Assembly: GCA_021793595.1 (NCBI GenBank)
Contig: JAJYSL010000131.1
Coordinates: forward strand, 1 to 10,982
Length of the DNA stretch: 10,982 bases
Origin: Acidobacteriota bacterium
GTDB lineage: Bacteria > Acidobacteriota > Terriglobia > Terriglobales > Acidobacteriaceae
Reading direction: 5' to 3'
Shown: positions 6,858-10,982 of the stretch, one piece after another
Position numbering within the stretch: the stretch's first letter is position 1
Layout of the letters: each line of letters starts with the position of its first letter
Notes under the pieces: generated by a model
Seen by the model: only the letters and a program-made list of their open reading frames with translations
What the model was told of the DNA's origin: nothing
The model's database searches: none
Translations under genes and position numbers: made by a program

Positions 6858-7145
6858 ATGGTGAACCTGAAACCCACGCCGCAACCCGTCCTCCGATGCA
6901 AAGGGTGCAGGGAAGCTATCCCCATCGGCGTCATGCCGACGGCGCACATTGTCCGGACTTGCATCGAGGATTCAGAGATGGGGGAATACCCGATGTTATC
7001 CGATGTTACGCGGTGCTTGCGCGAAATACCCAGCGATCACCCACGCAAAATTAACCAGCGAACAGAACAAAATCAATTCACCTCCAATAAAAAAGCGGCC
7101 CGCAACTATCGCAGGCCGCCAGAGTATTGCAGACAACAAATTTAG
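6858..7145 (+). CDS. Doubtful small ORF with a zinc-ribbon-like N-terminus, possibly a gene remnant
   Basis: The frame encodes 95 residues. The first 35 look protein-like and contain CKGC at 14-17 and a third cysteine at 35 (VRTC), which resembles half of a C4 zinc ribbon whose second CxxC is not intact (CIED). From about residue 78 the frame reads straight through the terminator of the convergent receptor gene and ends 4 bases inside that gene, so the C-terminal part is unlikely to be real coding sequence. No ribosome binding site precedes ATG 6858. It could be a decayed small zinc-ribbon gene or chance. Confidence 0.2.
   Translation: MVNLKPTPQPVLRCKGCREAIPIGVMPTAHIVRTCIEDSEMGEYPMLSDVTRCLREIPSDHPRKINQRTEQNQFTSNKKAARNYRRPPEYCRQQI
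7089..7119 (-). terminator. Rho-independent terminator of the TonB-dependent receptor gene
   Basis: Read on the minus strand, a 9-bp GC-rich stem (GCGGCCTGC with GCGGGCCGC, one G-U pair) closes a 7-base loop and is followed directly by six T. It starts 22 bases after the receptor stop codon at 7142. This is a textbook intrinsic terminator. It separates the receptor transcript from the downstream ManD-like gene, so those two genes should have separate promoters. Confidence 0.92.
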
Positions 7146-10100
7146 AACATGAACTTTGCCTGCAGTTGAATCGTTCGGGGCATTCCAATTGGGGCATTGA
7201 TGATGCCATGATTGTTCGGCATGCCAAGATTCTGATGGTTGTAGATATTGAAGATTTGCGCTTCGAAGTCCATTGTCAGGTTTCTCCAGAGCGGTGTCAC
7301 CTTATAGATGTTTGCATCCATGTTGTTGAAGCCGGGCCCGGTCATGTAGTTGTCTGGAATATTGTTTCGGTAATCTCCTTGAAGGTCAGTTTGCGTATAT
7401 TCATATGTTTGCCCCGCATAAGGAGTTCCGGAGGTCGGGTCCCAAACACTGTAGTCGAACCAGTGTTGTGTAGTTCTCTTACCCTTCGGCAGGATGCCAG
7501 TCTTTCCAGGAGCCAGGTTAATGCCCCTGCCACCCGCGCCAGCGACGGTGCCAGAAGCGTATTGGGTGAAGTACGGGGCAAAGTAAAAGCCGCTATGCCA
7601 CAGGAAGAACGGGGCAAGATGGTACCCGCTGACAAGAGCGTTGACGATTCCGTGCGCATTGCCCAGGAACCTTTTTCCCTTTCCGAAAGGTAGATCATAG
7701 TTGACATTGAACTGGAATGTCTTGTCCGGGAGTGTTGGGTCATTGGTGTAAACGGCGCGCAAACGCTGGGATACAGAAGCGCCGGAAGCATAATTGGGGA
7801 GACTATAACCGGCAGTCAACGCTGCTGGAATCATGTCCTGCGGAGCTGTTCCTCCGTAGGGAGTTCCTTGTCCGAGGAGTCCGGATTCGGACGTTGTTAA
7901 AAAACGTCCCCAGGTGAAGTAGGACTGAACCAACAATCCATTGCCGAAGGTATGCTGCACCTGCACCTGCAGCTCGTTGGTATTGGCATATCCGTTGTAT
8001 TCGTACAGATTGTAATTGCCAGCGCTGGATTCATGGAAAACTGGGAACGGACGCCGCTCGGGATCTGTGCAGGCAGTCCCGCCCTGAGCCGCAGTGCATT
8101 GTAGACGTGGAATTTCGTAGTTGATTGGATCCATCATCAGCAGGTTATAGCTGTGGTTGCCGATATAGCTGAGTTGAAACCCTGTGTTCCACGGCAATTC
8201 TCGGGCAATGCTCAGGTTCCATTCCTGGACGGTGGATGGTTTGTAGTTGGGAGACAAAGGAGCAATGCCAAAACCGGCTCCCTGCGTAATGTTCACGTTG
8301 CTCGTGTTTAGAACGTAGGAAGGGCTGCCCAGCATGAATTGATTCAAGGGTTGAGGCCCACCGTAGGCTGCATTGGCGATCGGGAACTCCAGCGCGGCTG
8401 CGCTCACGTCCGTGACGGTACCGTCGCTGAGCTCACCCGGCAGAATTTGCGAACTATAGCTGAAAGGCGGATTTTTTCGGGCGGCCTGCTGGAACTGTTG
8501 CAATGGAATTACCCACTGATAGATGCCCCATCCACCGCGCAGAACGGTCTTGTTGTTCAGGCCATAGGCAAAGCCGAGCCGGGGCTCAAAGTTGGTTTTG
8601 GGCATGGTGAACAGGCTGGAAGGATAGTTGGCCTGAGCTGCAGACTCAATCGGCAGACCGGCAGCCCTGAAGGATGCCAATACCGCTGCGGGAGTCTGCG
8701 CCGGCTGTCCTGTACCTTGATAAACCACCATTCCGCCCGCGATATTCGGATCGAAGGTGGAATAGAGTCCAGACGCATCGGAAAATGCCGTCCAGTAGGT
8801 GTAGCGGATGCCAATGTTCACGGTCAAGTTCTGCTTGACCCTCCAATTATCCTGGGCGTAAACGTCAAAGTCGGTCTGTCGGGTATGGTATTTGGGATAG
8901 ATATTCAGGGAAAGACCGTCGCTTTCACCCAGCAGGAAGTCTGCCAGGCCCATCGCGGTGTCGGGAGCTGCGACGTTGTAGACGCCGGCTGCCACCTGCG
9001 TCGGGTCCTGGAGAGCGCTGAAGTTCCCACCAAAACCGTATCCACCGCCGGGCTGGCCGATCTCAAAAGTTGTTAGCCGATAGTTATTGACATCGCCGCC
9101 GAACATCATCTGATGGTTGCCACGATTGTAGGTAAACTGGTCGCTGCCGGAGACGGTCGCATCCGGATAGTCCTTGGGATTGTCACGATCAATGCCGACC
9201 CAGTAGCTGTCGTTTGGCTGCGATGTGCCATTTGAATAGCTGTAGTAGAAGCTCGGCCATCCGATGGTTCCCTGATATGTGGGTAATCCCAAGGCAGTTG
9301 TAACGCCTGGAATCGGCTCTGGTCCGGAGAAGTTGTGGTTGTACTGTACACCAATATGAGCCACATTGATTGCTCGTGGGCTTATGACTTCGGTATATGA
9401 AAGCGATCCATTGTGCCCGCCGCTGCTAGTTTGATCGGGTTCTGTAGGAGCGTAGTATTTGGGAGATGTCGCAATATCGTCCGTGTACGTATAACGCGCA
9501 ACCAGACGATTGGGGCCGAAGAGTTGATCCACTTTGACCGTGTAGAGTTTGTTGTTGATCGTCGCTTTGCTGGACGGCGGCACGTAGTTAGGCGTGAATT
9601 GCCAGATGTTCGGATTGACAATGTTCGGTTCCGGCAAAGGAGCAAGGCCGGGGACCGGCGTGATGCCAAAAATCTTTTGCGTGACTGGATTCAGGCGATT
9701 GGCTGGAATGATATCGCCTGCGAAGGGCGTACGAGAATAGACCCCGGTTACAGGATTGAACGTCGTTGACTCTGGATCGTAAATTTGGATCGGATTGCCG
9801 CTGGTGTCAAACACATCGGAAACATTACCCTCCCGCTCCAACTTCGTAGGGACAATATATTGCTCAAAAGCATTGGAATTCTGCTTGATCCATTCAAAAT
9901 CGGCGAAGAAGAAAGTCTTGTTTTTCCCGTTGTATACCTTGGGAAGCCAGACCGGTCCGCTTAGCTGAAAACCATATTCATTGTGCTGCAGGAACGGAAC
10001 CTGTGCCGACTGGTTGAAGTGTTTTGCCTGCAGGTGATTGTTCTGGTTCAATTCATAGATTTGTCCGTGGAATTGGTTGGTGCCGCTCTTGGTCACCAGT

Positions 10101-10801
10101 TCTACCACGCCTGGGGTTGAATATTGTGCATCCCCATTGGATGTGATGATCTTGACTTCCTGGTACGTTGGCGTCGGCTGCGGGTTGCTTTGCAGACTGT
10201 TGGTGAACCGGTTATTCATGGTTTGGCCGTCCACAAGGAAGTCCACCGATCCACCAGTGACGCCATTGACGCGCGTATACCCGGCACCCGATCCGCCGTA
10301 GTTACCGGCGACCACGCCCGGACTGAAGGCCAGCACATTCAAAATATTGCGGTTCTGCACCGGAATGGTTGCGATGGCCGTGGAATTCTTTACATCGGAA
10401 ATGGTCGGGTTCACAGAGTCGATAACAGGAGTAACGTCCTTGACCGTGACCTGCGTCGATACACTGGCGGCATTCAGGGTCGCATTGATTAATGCGTCTT
10501 GAGAGACTCGTAGGGTCAGGACGCCGACCCACTCGGCAAATCCTGGCGCGGCGACCGTGAGCTTATAGTTTGCGGGCCCCAGATTCACGAACGTATAGAA
10601 CCCTTCCGCATTGGAGGTTGTAGCGCGCGATTGGCTAGTGCCGATGTTCGTGAGAGTAACGGTTGCGGCCGGCACAATGGCGCCGTGCGTATCCTCGATA
10701 GTACCCCTGACCGAAGAGTTGGCGTTCTGTGCGAACGCACCCACGGTAAAGGAACAACAGAGTATAAGCAGCAAAAGGATTTTGTACATTCTATACGTCA
10801 T
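7142..10801 (-). CDS. TonB-dependent outer-membrane receptor with N-terminal carboxypeptidase-regulatory-like domain
   Basis: The protein has 1,219 residues from ATG 10801, chosen because GAGGAG lies 7 bases upstream and a Sec signal peptide follows at once: a basic start, hydrophobic ILLLLILCC at 8-16 and cleavage after AFA at 22-24. Residues about 29-114 form a carboxypeptidase-regulatory-like beta domain (SSVRGTIEDTHGAIVPAA, then the GFYTF segment near 67-71). The plug follows at about 118-245, with QNRNILNVLAFSPGVV near 149-164, VDFLVDGQ near 186-193 and VVELVTKSGTNQFHG near 232-246. The rest is a beta barrel rich in Tyr, Asn and Gly, ending in the aromatic residue typical of outer-membrane proteins (final residues LQAKFMF). 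Such Oar-like receptors take up large substrates using TonB energy, often glycans in Acidobacteriota; the ligand cannot be read from sequence. The frame is intact. It is followed by a strong terminator. The adjacent sugar-acid enzymes suggest a carbohydrate or sugar-acid ligand, which is inference. Confidence 0.93.
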   Translation of the reverse strand: MTYRMYKILLLLILCCSFTVGAFAQNANSSVRGTIEDTHGAIVPAATVTLTNIGTSQSRATTSNAEGFYTFVNLGPANYKLTVAAPGFAEWVGVLTLRVSQDALINATLNAASVSTQVTVKDVTPVIDSVNPTISDVKNSTAIATIPVQNRNILNVLAFSPGVVAGNYGGSGAGYTRVNGVTGGSVDFLVDGQTMNNRFTNSLQSNPQPTPTYQEVKIITSNGDAQYSTPGVVELVTKSGTNQFHGQIYELNQNNHLQAKHFNQSAQVPFLQHNEYGFQLSGPVWLPKVYNGKNKTFFFADFEWIKQNSNAFEQYIVPTKLEREGNVSDVFDTSGNPIQIYDPESTTFNPVTGVYSRTPFAGDIIPANRLNPVTQKIFGITPVPGLAPLPEPNIVNPNIWQFTPNYVPPSSKATINNKLYTVKVDQLFGPNRLVARYTYTDDIATSPKYYAPTEPDQTSSGGHNGSLSYTEVISPRAINVAHIGVQYNHNFSGPEPIPGVTTALGLPTYQGTIGWPSFYYSYSNGTSQPNDSYWVGIDRDNPKDYPDATVSGSDQFTYNRGNHQMMFGGDVNNYRLTTFEIGQPGGGYGFGGNFSALQDPTQVAAGVYNVAAPDTAMGLADFLLGESDGLSLNIYPKYHTRQTDFDVYAQDNWRVKQNLTVNIGIRYTYWTAFSDASGLYSTFDPNIAGGMVVYQGTGQPAQTPAAVLASFRAAGLPIESAAQANYPSSLFTMPKTNFEPRLGFAYGLNNKTVLRGGWGIYQWVIPLQQFQQAARKNPPFSYSSQILPGELSDGTVTDVSAAALEFPIANAAYGGPQPLNQFMLGSPSYVLNTSNVNITQGAGFGIAPLSPNYKPSTVQEWNLSIARELPWNTGFQLSYIGNHSYNLLMMDPINYEIPRLQCTAAQGGTACTDPERRPFPVFHESSAGNYNLYEYNGYANTNELQVQVQHTFGNGLLVQSYFTWGRFLTTSESGLLGQGTPYGGTAPQDMIPAALTAGYSLPNYASGASVSQRLRAVYTNDPTLPDKTFQFNVNYDLPFGKGKRFLGNAHGIVNALVSGYHLAPFFLWHSGFYFAPYFTQYASGTVAGAGGRGINLAPGKTGILPKGKRTTQHWFDYSVWDPTSGTPYAGQTYEYTQTDLQGDYRNNIPDNYMTGPGFNNMDANIYKVTPLWRNLTMDFEAQIFNIYNHQNLGMPNNHGIINAPIGMPRTIQLQAKFMF

Positions 10802-10808
10802 TGGCTGG

Positions 10809-10814
10809 CTCCTC
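10809..10814 (-). promoter_or_regulatory. Ribosome binding site deciding the receptor start
   Basis: GAGGAG on the minus strand lies 7 bases before ATG 10801. The longer in-frame start at 10870 would put 23 non-hydrophobic residues ahead of the signal peptide and has no such site. Confidence 0.7.
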
Positions 10815-10909
10815 ATCGAAATCGTGAAACAAGCAGACACTTTTGAGCGGCTAATACCGGGCACTCGCATTGAAGTACTTTTGCCATTTCAAAAAGAAGG
10901 AAAATGTCT

Positions 10910-10945
10910 TCAACCGTGACGGGCAGCGTCAGTCATCACGGTTGA
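10910..10945. promoter_or_regulatory. 10-bp perfect inverted repeat in the receptor leader region
   Basis: TCAACCGTGA at 10910-10919 and TCACGGTTGA at 10936-10945 are perfect inverted copies with a 16-base spacer. A second, competing 5-bp inverted repeat (TGACG at 10917-10921 with CGTCA at 10927-10931) overlaps the left arm. The element lies 109-144 bases upstream of the receptor start. It may be an operator. On the minus strand it is followed by a T-rich but interrupted stretch, so it could instead be the terminator of a gene beyond the window edge. Confidence 0.45.
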
Positions 10946-10965
10946 GTCGTGCCTGGCGGATCCGA

Positions 10966-10976
10966 GGGGGGGGGGG
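10966..10976. repeat. Homopolymer run of 11 G
   Basis: Eleven consecutive G lie 6 bases from the right edge of the window, upstream of the receptor promoter region. Runs this long are rare in bacterial DNA. It may be a real slippage-prone tract or a sequencing or assembly artefact. Confidence 0.9.
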
Positions 10977-10982
10977 AGTCTA

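Noticed and set aside
5165..7141. ManD-like gene and receptor as one operon
   Set aside because: They share a strand, but a strong intrinsic terminator and about 640 bases separate them.
8339..9076. A 245-codon open frame on the plus strand inside the receptor gene
   Set aside because: It is antisense to the barrel region of an intact receptor, with unlikely composition and no domain; long shadow frames are common in such genes.
10873..10880. The palindrome AAGTACTT upstream of the receptor as an operator
   Set aside because: It is a single 8-bp palindrome with no supporting second copy or adjacent promoter element; too weak to call.
1063..10883. The 9-mer GTACTTTTG occurs both at 1063-1071 (upstream of DUF362) and at 10875-10883 (upstream of the receptor)
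   Set aside because: A chance match of this length between two regions of a few hundred bases is quite likely, and the flanking bases and orientation relative to the genes differ.

Overview
The window looks like a chromosomal segment from a member of the Acidobacteriota (an inference, not a match). The main reasons are the roughly 1,220-residue outer-membrane receptor with a carboxypeptidase-regulatory-like N-terminal domain, a type greatly expanded in that phylum, and the high density of Tat-exported enzymes of sugar-acid families. No rRNA, tRNA, CRISPR array, transposase or phage gene is visible.

Layout, left to right: (1) 1-912, minus strand, a DRE-TIM metallolyase of the citramalate synthase (CimA) type, cut off at its C-terminal end by the window edge. 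(2) 1232-2389, plus strand, a Tat-exported DUF362 protein, divergent from (1). (3) 2465-3841, minus strand, a Tat-exported enolase-superfamily enzyme of the mandelate racemase subgroup, convergent with (2). (4) 3970-5112, plus strand, a Tat-exported UxuA-type mannonate dehydratase homologue, divergent from (3). (5) 5165-6499, minus strand, a Tat-exported ManD/RspA-type enolase-superfamily dehydratase, convergent with (4). (6) 6500-7141, a mostly non-coding gap with a strong rho-independent terminator. (7) 7142-10801, minus strand, a TonB-dependent receptor. (8) 10802-10982, its leader, with a 10-bp inverted repeat and a run of 11 G.

Four neighbouring genes each begin with a twin-arginine signal. 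Three of them are sugar-acid dehydratase-like enzymes from two unrelated folds and families. With the receptor next door, the simplest model is that sugar acids or their oligomers cross the outer membrane through the receptor, are dehydrated by folded metalloenzymes in the periplasm, and the products then enter the cell. The CimA-like enzyme has no export signal and would act in the cytoplasm; its link to the pathway is unproven. The genes do not form one operon. They alternate in strand, so any coordination would come from shared divergent control regions, of which 3842-3969 carries a clear inverted repeat. No kinase, aldolase, inner-membrane transporter or regulator gene is in the window, so the pathway cannot be closed from this sequence.
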